DNA of 64,000 nucleotides, from NCBI GenBank assembly GCA_030998015.1, contig JARWMV010000245.1:248001-312000 (forward strand), written 5' to 3'. The position numbers were made by a program, and so were the translations under genes. A model generated the notes under the pieces. The model saw only the letters and a list, made by a program, of their open reading frames with translations, ran no database searches and was not told the DNA's origin. This stretch comes from Ceratorhiza oryzae-sativae. Its lineage: Eukaryota; Basidiomycota; Agaricomycetes; Cantharellales; Ceratobasidiaceae. Position 1 is the first letter of the stretch. Every line of letters begins with the position of its first letter. This document shows positions 39,400 through 50,364 of this stretch, piece after piece.

Positions 39400-40152
39400 C
39401 TACGGCATATACGCCAGTTTTAACATGGCTACCGACGGTTGCCACCAAGTGTTTACGCAGAGCATGCCCCTTCGAGCATGTATCGCCCAGCCGGATGAGC
39501 GTACGTTCAGTCGAACTACCAGAACGTCCCCCTCCTCCGCACAGCCCCAAATGGCGTGGTCTGACGGGTATAATGGCCCGGTATTGAGCTCATATTCTTC
39601 CTGATAAGCCCGGTTTTCATGGCTTATCCATACAGCCGGAGAACCATCAGGCTGAGACTTAAGGGATAGTTGTCCCGACGTTTTATTTAAATGAGCAATA
39701 CCAATTTCGAACCCGCCCCACGATTTAGCCTGCTACGTAACCTTGTCAACGTAGAGGGGATGGAATGTGTGTGAGCAAACATACTCCGGGTCGCACGCCT
39801 TCCCCTTGTGATAAGACTCGACCATGAGCTGTACACTGTGGATTTGACGAAGAATTCGTTGGTCCAGCGGTATACTCCGTATCAATGTTTTTACAGGCAG
39901 AGGATCCCCCCAACAGTACACGTCCATGGCTCGATTTTCTTCGACCGTGTACTCAGAGTCGAGTCGACAAAAATCTGCTAATCGACATATGAACAAGACA
40001 AGTTCCTCGGGCAAGGCTGGCCGTCGAGTAGATTTTGAACCACGGGCCAAAGCTAGTATTGCAGTGTAGTAGGTTTCTAGTCTGGACGTTTCGAGTGGCA
40101 AAGGCGTTGGGAATTGCGAAAGCTGCTTGTGGCAAGAGTTCGCGTTGCCCAT
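39400..40152 (-). CDS. Tandem family member C (F-box-like, unknown function)
   Basis: The only tandem copy that reads through without a break: exons 39781-40152 and 39400-39732 (333 nt), 234 aa. N-terminus MGNANSCHKQ combines Gly2, Ser6 and Cys7, a textbook arrangement for myristoylation plus palmitoylation, so membrane attachment is a reasonable inference. Next come YYTAILALARGS, LPEELVLFICRLADF, VHS-like HSVQLMVESYH, then after a GTTTGC-donor intron WGGFEIGIAHL, IWGCAEEGDVLVVRLNV and VNTWWQPSVAML. The conserved C-terminal half, rich in aromatic residues and ending in a TWW motif, may be a beta-rich recognition module (inference). No function is known to me for this family. Confidence 0.75.
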
Positions 40153-40382
40153 AATGCTAACTAGTGGATGATAGACACTGACTTAGTGCGCTGGAGAAGG
40201 TGGTAGTTCGTTGTGAGCGGAATATGCTCCAGTGGCAAAGCACTAGTGTACATATAGCTCCTGAATAGCCCCTGACTAAAGGTTGATGGAGCAGAAACAC
40301 GGGCTGTCCAAACACGATCATTATAGTAACTGTACCATACAAATATTCTGCCGCCGGGCAGTGTGACTATGCTTCTGCGTCC

Positions 40383-42366
40383 TCAGTACGTTACCAGTGG
40401 TTCGGACATTTTTGATTTGGCCCTGATAGCCGGGCCATACTTCTATAATAACAAATCTCAGCTCACGCACTAGAGCTCCGCAGAGGTGCTAACTCACAAT
40501 CAAAACAAACGGAATGGGAGCAGCTAGCAGTGCGATGAATGCACAGAACATGCTGCCCCACTGGTCTCCAGCTTTGTCAAAGACGTGTGGAATAAACATG
40601 GGGAAGGCAAATGCGATAGTTGATCGTAAAATCCCGTTTGCTGCCATACAGCTTGCCGCATATACTGGATAAGAACTAATGATCTCGTCAGGTCCTGGAA
40701 TCAATAACAAAACACTAAAACATACTCCACCATATATGAGACGATGGAGGTAAACCCAATGGTTGCGCCAATCCCAAATGGAATTCCCGCCAGGATAGGA
40801 ACAATCCAGTGTACAGAAGGATAGGTTGTCCTGCGTATAAACATTATTTTAAGGATCAAATATATATCAACTCGTGACCTACCAGGAGAACCAGATCAAA
40901 GAAGTAGGTAGAAGAACAGCCGCGATGCATGCTCCGACCAATCTCTCCTCGGGTGGCGCGTGACCTCCAGCCTTCTGCATGGCTCGCAGGTACCGCCTAT
41001 TTTCAAAGGGAGCGATAACGACTGCAAGGAGGATCCCAACACCAATTCCTAGAAAGGCTAACCCGGTTTCTCCTGCGGTAAAATGTCTGTGTCGCTGAAA
41101 TACTATCGGAAATGCCGCAAAGAATCCGTAGAGGATTCCATAAATAAGAGCTGTATAGAGAGAGAGCGCCAATACGATAGGCTCGTATACGAGCATAGCT
41201 ATAATAAAGGGGTTATATAAACAACTAATCGTCTTATCAGACTAACACTGACCTAGTGGCCGAGTTAAGGTCGAACTAAGCACTTGGAGCACATTTTTGT
41301 GATTGTCGATTTCGTATCTTGAAATATAAACCACACCAGTCTCTTTAGATTCGCGTTGCAATTGTTGAGCACGCCTTCGCAAGAGAACCGAGTGACACTT
41401 GTGAAACATTCAGCCATGAGTCTGGAGTTCGCATATAGGCCAAAGGGTACTAACCGTTTCGGGGACAAACGCAACATACAACACGAGAACCGCACCCGAA
41501 AAAATGAGCATAACCCAGAAGTTCCAACGCCAGGTAACACTGGACTGAGCGATGAATCCCTAGAATAGACGGAGATGATTTAACGTAATCCCAGAATCCC
41601 AAAACAGGTTCATACATACCCCAACAACAGGACCACACACCGGACCAAGAAGGGGGCTCACGGCAAGCACGAGGAGTGCCAATGGCCCCCTTTCCTCTTT
41701 GGTGAATAAATCCGCCAAAGAACCAGCAGGTACGCTGAAGACTGAAGATCCAAAACAGCCTCCGAGCAGACGCATGATCAACAACGTGGTGACGTTCTGA
41801 GATAGGCCGGCCCCTAAATGAAATAAGGTATATGGCAGAAACGATGCCACAAAGATTGTTCGACGACCGTAGAGCTATCGAGATATGGTTGGCATTAGCA
41901 TATGTAGGCGTTTAGTACTGGGCACACCTCAGACAAGGGTCCCCATACAAGCGGACCTAGGCCAAACCCAAGCACGAATAACGACAACCCGAGCAAGGCC
42001 ACATCTAGGGTAGGTCGAAATTCGCGAATGATCCCTGGAACCGCAGCGGCGTATGCACTGGAGGAAAATGCCACGCAGAAGGCTGAAAGTCCAATCTAAT
42101 GGATCACACAGCTCAGCGCATGATCGACAACTATTTAGGACACTCACCAACGCCCCAAGCGCCCGTCTGTAGCCTGCCTTCCAATTCATAGGGTTTTCGG
42201 GATCATTCGGGTCCCAGTCAATCTGGACCGTCTTGCTCGATTCTTTGTACTGGGAGTGGAGTTGTCCATCGGTAGAATGATGCAGCGACGGGGGCAACGT
42301 AGGCGAAGGTGAGGCATAAAAATCTTGTCCGGATAGCGTTTCGTGTTTCTCAGCAGGTGCGGTCAT
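40383..42366 (-). CDS. MFS transporter, DHA1-type multidrug/polyamine exporter-like
   Basis: Twelve-TM major facilitator of the fungal drug:H+ antiporter-1 group (Tpo1-like). Nine exons: 42148-42366, 41928-42095, 41620-41874, 41455-41559, 41253-41397, 40883-41198, 40726-40830, 40498-40675, 40383-40442, giving 516 aa. The cytosolic N-terminus ends in the typical DWDPNDPENPMNW. TM1 follows after RRALGAL. The GPLSE...LYGRRT motif is the loop-2/3 signature, LLGPVCGPVVGGF is the motif-C-like antiporter signature, and the second half begins YEPIVLALSLYTALIYGILY. The C-terminus is KYGPAIRAKSK. Substrate cannot be told from sequence. The frame is intact. The start at 42366 is the first ATG before a conserved hydrophilic leader. 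Homologues act in the plasma membrane. Confidence 0.9.
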
Positions 42367-43092
42367 GATCAAAAGGGAGCGCTGCTCGCTCGTCCAAGTT
42401 ACTTTACCCTCCCCCTTTTAACCTCCTCGAACTGTAGCCTAGGGATGATGGTACTGCGTGAAAGTGACGGCATCCATACCGGTGTCCAAGGGTTGAACCT
42501 GCGCGCTACATAGTCTACATGCGGCAGAGAGCACCATACCGCCCGGCCATCGAAATCAGCGGCCTATTAGTTCGCGGGGCTAGGGTGGGATGTAAAATGG
42601 GGCCGCTGAGCGCACCGGATTGCGATTCCCAACGACCAGGCGAGGTGGATGATTGGTGGATAACCACACTAGACGTACCACTACCACGGGATAAATCGGG
42701 CATTCATTGCCTTGTGTTGGCCTCCCCGCTTTTCCATGGCACCAAGCTCAGAGCCGCGGCAAGCTATTAAAGTATGAGAATTAATTCGGGCATGGTCTCG
42801 GACATCGTATTGGGCGCCTATGTTGAGTGTATGCGCTCCGAATTATGACAACTGCTCAGACGTTCTTCTAGACGATAAAAAAAGGAATTAAGCTTGGAAG
42901 AAATGGCTCGGCTACGGTACTCACAAAGCTTAATCGTAGAGAAAATCACGCGCATTACCTCGGCGACCCCACTGCCCAGGCTCTCTTGTGATTTTGGCAT
43001 GATGTCGAAGACATAGCTCATGGTGAGGTAATCGAATTAACAACCCTTATCTCACAAATCCTCATGCGCGACCCACAAACCAAAAAGGTCCA
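42367..43092. other. Intergenic region between MFS and PP2C genes
   Basis: About 0.7 kb including the MFS promoter. A D-arm/T-arm-like sequence at about 42480-42555 (minus) was considered as a tRNA and rejected. No gene supported. Confidence 0.5.
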
Positions 43093-44926
43093 TCATAACT
43101 TAGCTTTCGCCTTGGGCTCAGCCTCTTGCACGTTGGGCTCCCACCAGATCACAGTCACTGTTACATCATCACGGTATCGCCGAGAGTACGGCGCAGGAAT
43201 GGATAATAACTGGTGAAGCTTTTCTCGGTCTGCGCCGCCAAACGCATTCCGTATGAGGTGCGTCCCTACGTTCTTGTCCACAAACGCCCATTCGCCCTGG
43301 GTTGACCCTTGTTTCGCTTTACTTTCGAGAGATTTCCCTTCAATGCCGGCATTCTCGGCGGGTACGAAGACTGTCTTGGCGAGCTCTGATTTTGAGATGT
43401 TCCCCCGCAAACCATTGAGGTAAGCGCCAACTAGGGAGACAACTTCTGGGGAGGATAGCTCGTCCCACAAGCCGTCCGTGGCAAGAACGAGAAAGCGGAG
43501 AGTGCTCTTCGAATTAGGTGCCTTTGATTGGGATTGCTGGTCAGAAGGCGATAAAAACGGTAGCTCGCGTCGCGTAATGACGGGTTGGCTAGTCACATAA
43601 GGTGGCGTTTTGAGATTAGCAGGGCATTTGCGAAATGTAGAGCCAGGGGCTAGTAGAGAGGACGTCAACCTAATACCGGCATGAAGCAGTGAGGTCATTG
43701 CTAATCCTTTATATAGGTTATATCAACTACCTTTCTTGAACATCGCGCGGCCACTTGTAGTTCGCATCTCCAAAAGCCCGAGTTGGCTCAAGGCCACCTG
43801 GATCAAATAGTTAATCATACCGTGTAGCACACAATGTCCTTCATACCTAGTACACGTCCTTTCTGGATCACGAACGAGGCTTCTTCTGGCGGGTGTTCCC
43901 CTACCATTCTGAAAGTCGGGTGGGTTTGACATTACGTACGCAAAATTAGGATACGAACCTGCGGTACTCGTTGATGTTTCGACCAGTCTGATCTTCGGTC
44001 AACACCTCAACCCTCCATCGCCCTTCACCATTGGCGTCCTCCTCCCAGTATCCAGCAACAGCGCGCGAATCGCCGGTCACGGCGACGTGCAAGTCACGCC
44101 TTGCTGTATCTAAAACCGCGAGAAGAGCGCAGGACCCCGACAGTGCTGGCAACATACTCGCCTCCGCCATCGGGTGCTCCCAAGGTTTTGTCGGCCCAGC
44201 CTGGGCTTGTAACATTTCAAGCACTCGGATCGGTGCGTTGACGATTTCCGAGTCAAGGTTCGCAAAAGCGGTTTGGATCGCCAACTGAACGTATTTAGGA
44301 TCATTGGAAGGAATGTGGGCGAAGGGTGATATGGAAGCAGGTAGGAATGAGCCGAGGTAATGCAATGTCGATGTGAGATAGGTGAGTGCCGATTTCTCGG
44401 AAGGCTCAAGGCTTCGCCTTTCGGTGGAAGGTTGATCTAACGTCGACAGCTCGAGTGCTACAGCTGGTATAAGTGCTCTGGCGAGCAGCCTCGACGTATG
44501 AGGCCCCGCATGACCATCCATGACTGCAAAGAAGAGCAAATCACTAGCAGACGCCGTTGCCTTTCCTCTGGGACTTTTTCGTAGCAAGAGCTGTGCGTTG
44601 GCATCCTCGATCGGGTTGTTCGAGTTGAGGCAGGCGGTTGCGTGATTCCATGTTATCCCGTATGGGCGTACAATTGATTCACTCTTGGCGTTGGCTTGTA
44701 ACAATGCTTCAATTTTGTCCTCGGGCAATTGGTAGATCGACTTGGTTGCCATAGCCGCGCGGCCGTCGGGCGATCGTTGGCGAACACGGATGTCAAACGA
44801 ACGGGCGCCAGATAGTCGGGAACTAATATCGCTCGAATAAATGTAGTATGCCGAATATCCTAGGCCAGTAGCAGTGATGGTATACAGAGCAGGCCGTAGG
44901 AGACTCCCAAGACGAGGTCGAAACAT
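43093..44926 (-). CDS. PP2C-family protein phosphatase, Ptc5-like (mitochondrial)
   Basis: Metal-dependent Ser/Thr phosphatase. Closest type is Ptc5/pyruvate dehydrogenase phosphatase, which activates the PDH complex in mitochondria. Exons 43959-44926, 43847-43908, 43731-43797, 43093-43669, total 557 aa. The N-terminus MFRPRLGSLLRPAL followed by a hydrophobic stretch (LYTITATGLGYSAYYIY) suits a mitochondrial presequence plus inner-membrane anchor. PP2C motifs in order: FAVMDGHAG (metal site), GSCALLAVLD, VTGDSRAVAG, GGLEPTRAFGDANYKW, VLATDGLWDELSSPEVV and RDDVTVTVIWW. Start chosen at 44926 because the targeting-type sequence begins there, though the frame is open further upstream. The frame is intact. 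The assignment to Ptc5 rather than another mitochondrial PP2C is moderate. Confidence 0.85.
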
Positions 44927-46163
44927 CACTTGGTCGGCTCCACGCTGTCCCCTGATAGCATAGACGGTTTCAGAACTTCCAACTGCGATAACGACAAGTT
45001 TTCTCACTACTTCTACAAAGTCCTGGGCAGCCTTGGGATCATCGTCAAGAATCATAGCAGCGACGTCCAATCCATGTTCACGCACCAATGATCGACGTTG
45101 CGGGGTTGGTTCAGCAATCTGGTAACGTAATGCCAGGGTCGCCCAGACGCGCGGCTATCGCTTCCCGAAGTAACCCCATTCTCGCACCTCCACGAGTACC
45201 AGGCCGTTGTCCATACCATACTAATCCAACAGCTCTTAACATTCAGACCATGGATCAGAAGGACCTTTTGACCCGAAATTCTTGGCGTGCTCATCTGGAC
45301 TGAACACTAGACGCCGTCACGAATATCTAAAGGCTAGTTTGTAATTTAAGCATCAGCCACAACTCGAGGCGTCTTTCAAGGCGTTTGCCGAACAGAGCTG
45401 TGTATATGCACATCAATGAAACTTTGACGGTTTGTGATAGCACTCTTAGTTTCATCCAAGGTATGGCGCTTGTCATGAAGGGCAAAGTAAAATGGACTGG
45501 CGCTGGGAACCCCTGTCGGCATCATCTGATGATACGGCTCGCACTTTTTTACACACAAAGCTTTGCACTCGGATCAAACCCTTTGAGCGTCCAACATATT
45601 AGAATGATGAATATTGTTCCGGCAGGTACATCACAATTTGGGTTAAGAGCGACTCCTATAACGGTTATAGTGCATATTCAGTCTAAAACGTTGCTATTCA
45701 ATATCAAGCGGTAGGCGTCTGTTCGTTAAAGAAAGCCCCGATGCCTTTCCGCACTTACGAATTTATGTGGGGAATCCGAGCGCATATACTTGGTCAACCA
45801 GTGAAATTTACTGGAATCCCAGCTTCAACTGCTAGATAGATTATCGGACGGCCCGGGCAGCTGTCTGTCAATCTGGTATTCATCACGTACATCTCGGGAC
45901 GAGCCCCTCTCCCACACATTGTCGGGAGCCGGCACCGAATTGTATAAATTACCACGTCATTTGATGAGCGAGAGCTATCTCCTATCTAGTTTGCCTCGTT
46001 GTTAGGTAAGCACGCGGCCGAGACATACTGCGGCATGTGATGTGCTGCTTTTGCTCCCGGAACGCTTTAAAAGGTCCATTCCGTTGATGCTCGCCACTAT
46101 GCCCTCTCGGCTCTCTTGAACCACAATGAACCACTCGAGCAACGCGCAATCGACTTATGTGGC
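44927..46163. other. Divergent intergenic region, no gene seen
   Basis: About 1.2 kb between two divergently transcribed genes. A plus-strand open frame at 45385-45714 has no recognisable features and was not accepted. Both promoters lie here. Confidence 0.5.
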
Positions 46164-48004
46164 ATGAATCATTCCCAGCCCGTAAGTAAGATTACAGCTT
46201 TCTGTACAGTGCTCTAATAAATTTCCCAACACTAGCCTAACCTCCATCACTTGTACAATAGCGCCCACCTCAACGGAAGACCAGATTATTATGTTTGTCC
46301 TTTCGAACTAATGACAGCCTGAATCCCGTAACTGACGTGCGATCTTTGTCTACCCGCTGTTATACCCAGACCGCAAGCAACTCGAGCGAAACCCTCATTT
46401 CAGACACCGACTCCCGCGGCCCCTTCTACGGGTATCAGAACTCCCTACTGGCAAGAATCAGCCTTGATATCTCCCCCTCTGGTGCCACTAGTTTTGACTT
46501 CCGAGATGAACTCGGTGAGGACGTCTGCCCTCGTCAGGTGGAAGAAATGCATTGGTGCACTGAGCAAGACGGCACGGACGAGTGGTTCTTGTTCAAAGTA
46601 GTCGATCCATTGAAGGATAAAAGGTCTGTTTGGATACGATTGAGGCCTTATGCGGGTTTGTGTTTTTTTTTGACCGGCGCCTATGAGCAACTGGTTAATT
46701 GAATTGATTTTGTGCAGATTATGGCGATGCTACGTATAGCGCTGTGCCTCCCGCACTACTCCGATCGGCATTGCGAGTAAAATTATTTTTCGAGGATGGC
46801 ATAGAATACGCCGACGTTGTCCGTTCCTACAATAAAGTCTCGACGCAGTCCCGAGGGTCTACCCACATTGTAAGGACTTGACCCTGAACAGCCAAATAGG
46901 GCGGCGCTAAATCATTTAATCATTTCAGCTCACACCAGGCCGGTGTGCTACGATGTTCTCGGAAAAAGTTAGCCTGCTAGTCGGCTCGGGAGTCGGTACA
47001 TGTAACCCTCACCACCTCTGCGAAATCTGGGCCGCTTTGCCCGACTGCGATCGACGCCTGCAAGCATTCTCTTGGTATGAAGTAGCCAACGGCTCGGGGG
47101 TCGAATTTATTGTTCTCGACGTTGAAGGGTCCTCGGACTTTGAGGAGATTCAGAAGTGGTCTGTCCGCCTAGAACGAGAAGGAGGCAAGTCCGAGTTTCT
47201 CGTTTGCTGAAATTTGGACTCACGGCGGTATTTCAGCGAACGATGGTGTCTGGTTCTCGAGGGATCTGAACCCTGTGCTACTGCCTGAATCAAGGAAGAT
47301 GCGCGAGGTTGTGTTCAAGAATGGGATTCCATTTGCGCAGGTCATCAAGGTGCTACGAGATATCCCGACGGGCCACAACCTTTACACGGTGAGTAATACG
47401 CCCGTTTCGTACCTCGATTCGTCTTATTGGTGCGCGTACAGGAAGACTGCTGGTACTATGCATCCACCCTTGCACACAGGCTGACTATGGAAGTGGGCGA
47501 CGACTACTTCGAGTGTCAGCCGGAAGATCTGTGCGAGATCTGGTCCGGCGAACGTGGTGCGAAACAACAAGTAAACCGGGTGCAGTGGTTCAAGGATCGA
47601 CTCGAAGAGGGCTCGGAATATCTCATCCTGAACATCTCGAACGACGAGCAGGATGGGCATTGGCTGTGGGTTAGCCTTGAGCAACAGCCTGTATCGGGTG
47701 GTTCGGACGGCAAGGCTGGCATTACCCGACACCGGAAGCGTCTGGTTCGGCCGACTTCGGTTATGGTGGCCGACATTACTTTTACTGGTCTTCGATTCGG
47801 TCAAGTGGTTCAAGCACTAAAGCAAGCTAGGAGGCGTCCCGAAAGTGCGTCATTAAACGGAGTAAGTGCGCGTAGCACGTTTTAAATTTCTTCTCCTGAA
47901 GCAATTACCCTTTTCAGACAAGACCACCTTTTAAACCTGGTATGATCGTCGAAATGCTGACTGTAATCCAGGATGTGGACTGCTTCTGGGTCGTAGGAAA
48001 CTGA
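46164..48004 (+). CDS. Unknown protein built of three internal repeats (about 501 aa)
   Basis: Family not recognised. Exons proposed: 46164-46181, 46236-46655, 46718-46869, 46929-47184, 47237-47388, 47442-47861, 47918-48004. Three related units are visible. Each has a Cys/Leu-rich strand segment, then DLCEIW or similar, a W-F/Y motif (HWC, FSWYE, QWFKD), an acidic E-[FY]-[LI]-[IV]-L strand and a W-x-[RW]-V-x-LE end. Each is followed by a linker of the type FxxGIxxAxVxxxL. The linkers after units 1 and 2 are separate exons of identical length (152 nt) and phase. The intron at 47185-47236 is GC-AG with donor GCAAGT. A base seems to be missing near 46300, and the first two exons are less certain than the rest. 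Probably a beta-rich intracellular protein; no function assigned. Confidence 0.65.
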
Positions 48005-48396
48005 GGCAGTCTCGTTACCCGCTGGATGACGGTTTGGCGTCGTTGTGCTCTCTCTCTAATGTCGGAATTTGACGATTAAGCGAGCTGTTAAATGAATTTC
48101 TCCTTCTGTTTTCTGCTGTAGAGTGGTTGTCGTGCTCTTGGGTTGTATGCTCTGTATTTTGCGGTACTTCTTGGTATAGTGACTGGCTCTAATTAGGTGT
48201 GCGTGGAATCAAGTTGCTTGCCTTCCGGGGTATGTTTGTCAGGATTTACGATTAGTCTCGGCCGCGGGATTCCGGGGGCGACACAGCCACTGATGTATAA
48301 GACCGTGCGAGTGAATTGCGTGCTCGACCTGTCTCCAGAGTGACGCAGGGCAACTTAGTTCAGTTCACAAGTGAGTTCTCGACCACCCGCCCAGCC
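48005..48396. promoter_or_regulatory. Intergenic region with MET2 promoter
   Basis: This 392-bp spacer between the repeat protein and MET2 must contain the MET2 promoter and 5' UTR. No obvious CACGTG (Cbf1/Met-type) element or TATA box was found by eye. Confidence 0.35.
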
Positions 48397-50052
48397 ATGC
48401 CCCTCTCCGCCCGCGCCACCGCGCTCATCCGTTCTCTCGCCACCTCCAGCTCTCGATGCGCCACGCCAAAGCCCTGGCGGCGGCGATCGCAGCGCCCCAG
48501 GCAACGGCGACGACGAGACGAGCGATCTCATCCAACGTCGCGGAAAGCGTCCGGCGTCCCACGCGGCGGCGGCGACCACCGACCAGATCCCCGGTTCCCG
48601 TGCGTTGACGCCCATGCGGCCCGTGAACAGCGCGTCGCGCCACAACCAACCACCGATCCATCGTCGTCGGGACCCGAGCCTGCGTACGGCCGACCGCAGC
48701 CGACATCGTATCACAAGTTCCACAGCAGCAAACCCCTCCCCCTCGTTTACGGCGACGTTCTGCCCGAGTTTGACATTGCGTACGAAACGTGGGGAAAACT
48801 CAACGAGGCCCGGGACAATGCCATCCTGCTCCATACCGGTCTTAGCGCCTCGTCCCATGCTGCGTCGACACCCATCAACCCCGCCGACGGCTGGTGGGAA
48901 AAGTTCATCGGCCCTGGTAAAGCTATTGACACGAACCGGTACTTTGTCATTTGCACCAACGTTCTCGGCGGCTGTTATGGCTCGACCGGCCCCTCTTCCC
49001 CAGATCCTGTGCGCGGCGGCGCGCCCTACGCCGCCTACTTTCCGATCCTGAGTATATTGGACATGGTTCGCGCACAGTATCGGCTACTCGACCACCTCGG
49101 CATTCAAAAACTATACGCCAGTGTTGGAAGCTCGATGGGGGCCATGTCCAGCCTCGCTACAGCGTGGGTCCACCCAGAACGGGTCGGCCGTGTCGTCAGC
49201 ATTAGTGGGACGGCACGGAGTAGCCCAGGAAGCATCGCGATGCGCTACGCTCAGAGAAGCGGTAAGCAATCACATGTTTCCGTCTGTGTCCCATGAACAC
49301 TCACATCTCTCGTCCAGTACTCATGGCAGATCCAAACTGGAACAAGGGCTCGTACTACGAGTCCTCCCCACCGCACACCGGCATGAAGCTCGCTCGTCAA
49401 ATCGCCACGATCACGTACCGCTCAGGGCCCGAATGGGATCAGCGATTCGGTCGGAATTTGCGGGCTCTGAGTCCTGGAGAACAAACTCAAATTGAAATGA
49501 CTGGCGGAATTCGACAACCAGCACTATGTCCAGACTTTTTGATCGAAACGTACTTGGACCACCAGGCGAGTAACGCGAATCGAGCGCCCATACCCCTACG
49601 CTAACCAAGTGGTGGGTGTTCAGGGAGAGCAATTCTGTCTGAAATATGACGCCAATTCCTTCTTGTACATCTCCAAAGCCATGGACCTGTTTGATATGAC
49701 AGAAAGCAACCTCCGATCGCTCGCCATACCTTTCCCCAATACACCTGCCCCAACCGCGCCTGCGACGTCACAAAAGGCCACAAAATCGCCTCTTCATCTT
49801 TCTCCTCCGCCAACTTACTTTTCGGACCTCTCCGCGGGTCTCGCTCCGCTGTCTCAAACACCGACACTCGTCTTGGGTGTGCAAAGCGATATATTATTCC
49901 CAGTAGAGCAACAAAGGGAGATGGCCGACGCACTGCGGATGGGGGGAAATGGTTCAGTTGTATACTATGAGCTAGGGGGTGTATGGGGACACGATACCTT
50001 CCTTATTGATGTGATGAATGTGGGTGGGGCAATCCGGGGCTTCCTCGCGTAG
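48397..50052 (+). CDS. MET2: Homoserine O-acetyltransferase
   Basis: Alpha/beta-hydrolase-fold enzyme transferring acetyl from acetyl-CoA to homoserine, the first committed step of methionine synthesis in fungi. Exons 48397-49261, 49318-49565, 49624-50052, 513 aa. After an Arg/Ser/Pro-rich N-terminus of about 105 residues (of doubtful conservation), the enzyme starts at [19 protein letters not shown]. It has [31 protein letters not shown], the nucleophile elbow [11 protein letters not shown] (Ser246), [11 protein letters not shown], and the acid and base in VQSDILFP and WGHDTFL. The second intron (49566-49623) is best read as GC-AG with donor GCGAGT, since it gives exact phase and the conserved DHQ|GEQF junction. 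The frame is intact. The start codon is the first ATG in frame; alternative N-termini are possible. Confidence 0.92.
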
Positions 50053-50364
50053 CCCATCGATGTCCCATAGTCGTAGGTTTAAAAGCCATTTCAGGCACAT
50101 TCATGCACTGTGAAGTACTTTTTGGGATTTCTGAAATGATACTGCTCATCAGCATCGTGTTCGCTTGCACAGCTGACTAAAATGCAATCCGGTGAGACAC
50201 GAAGACGCCCACCTGTCAAGGAGAATAGATGCGTCCACAAACCGAGTTAAATCCTACGCAGGAAACCTGTCGTCTCTCACCTCATCCTCCCTTCCCTCGG
50301 TTGTTTTCCCACACGATTACAGGATTTCAGTCTTCCCTTCTCGATTGAAGACGAGGAGCGCGGT

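Noticed and set aside
42480..42555. Minus-strand tRNA-Leu/Ser-like sequence with GATGGCCGGGCGGT and AGGTTCAACCC
   Set aside because: The D-arm-like and T-arm-like parts are spaced acceptably, but the 5' and 3' acceptor strands do not pair and no anticodon stem forms. At most a relic.
45385..45714. 109-codon plus-strand open frame
   Set aside because: Ordinary composition, no conserved motif, no start context and no neighbouring exons. Not enough to call a gene.
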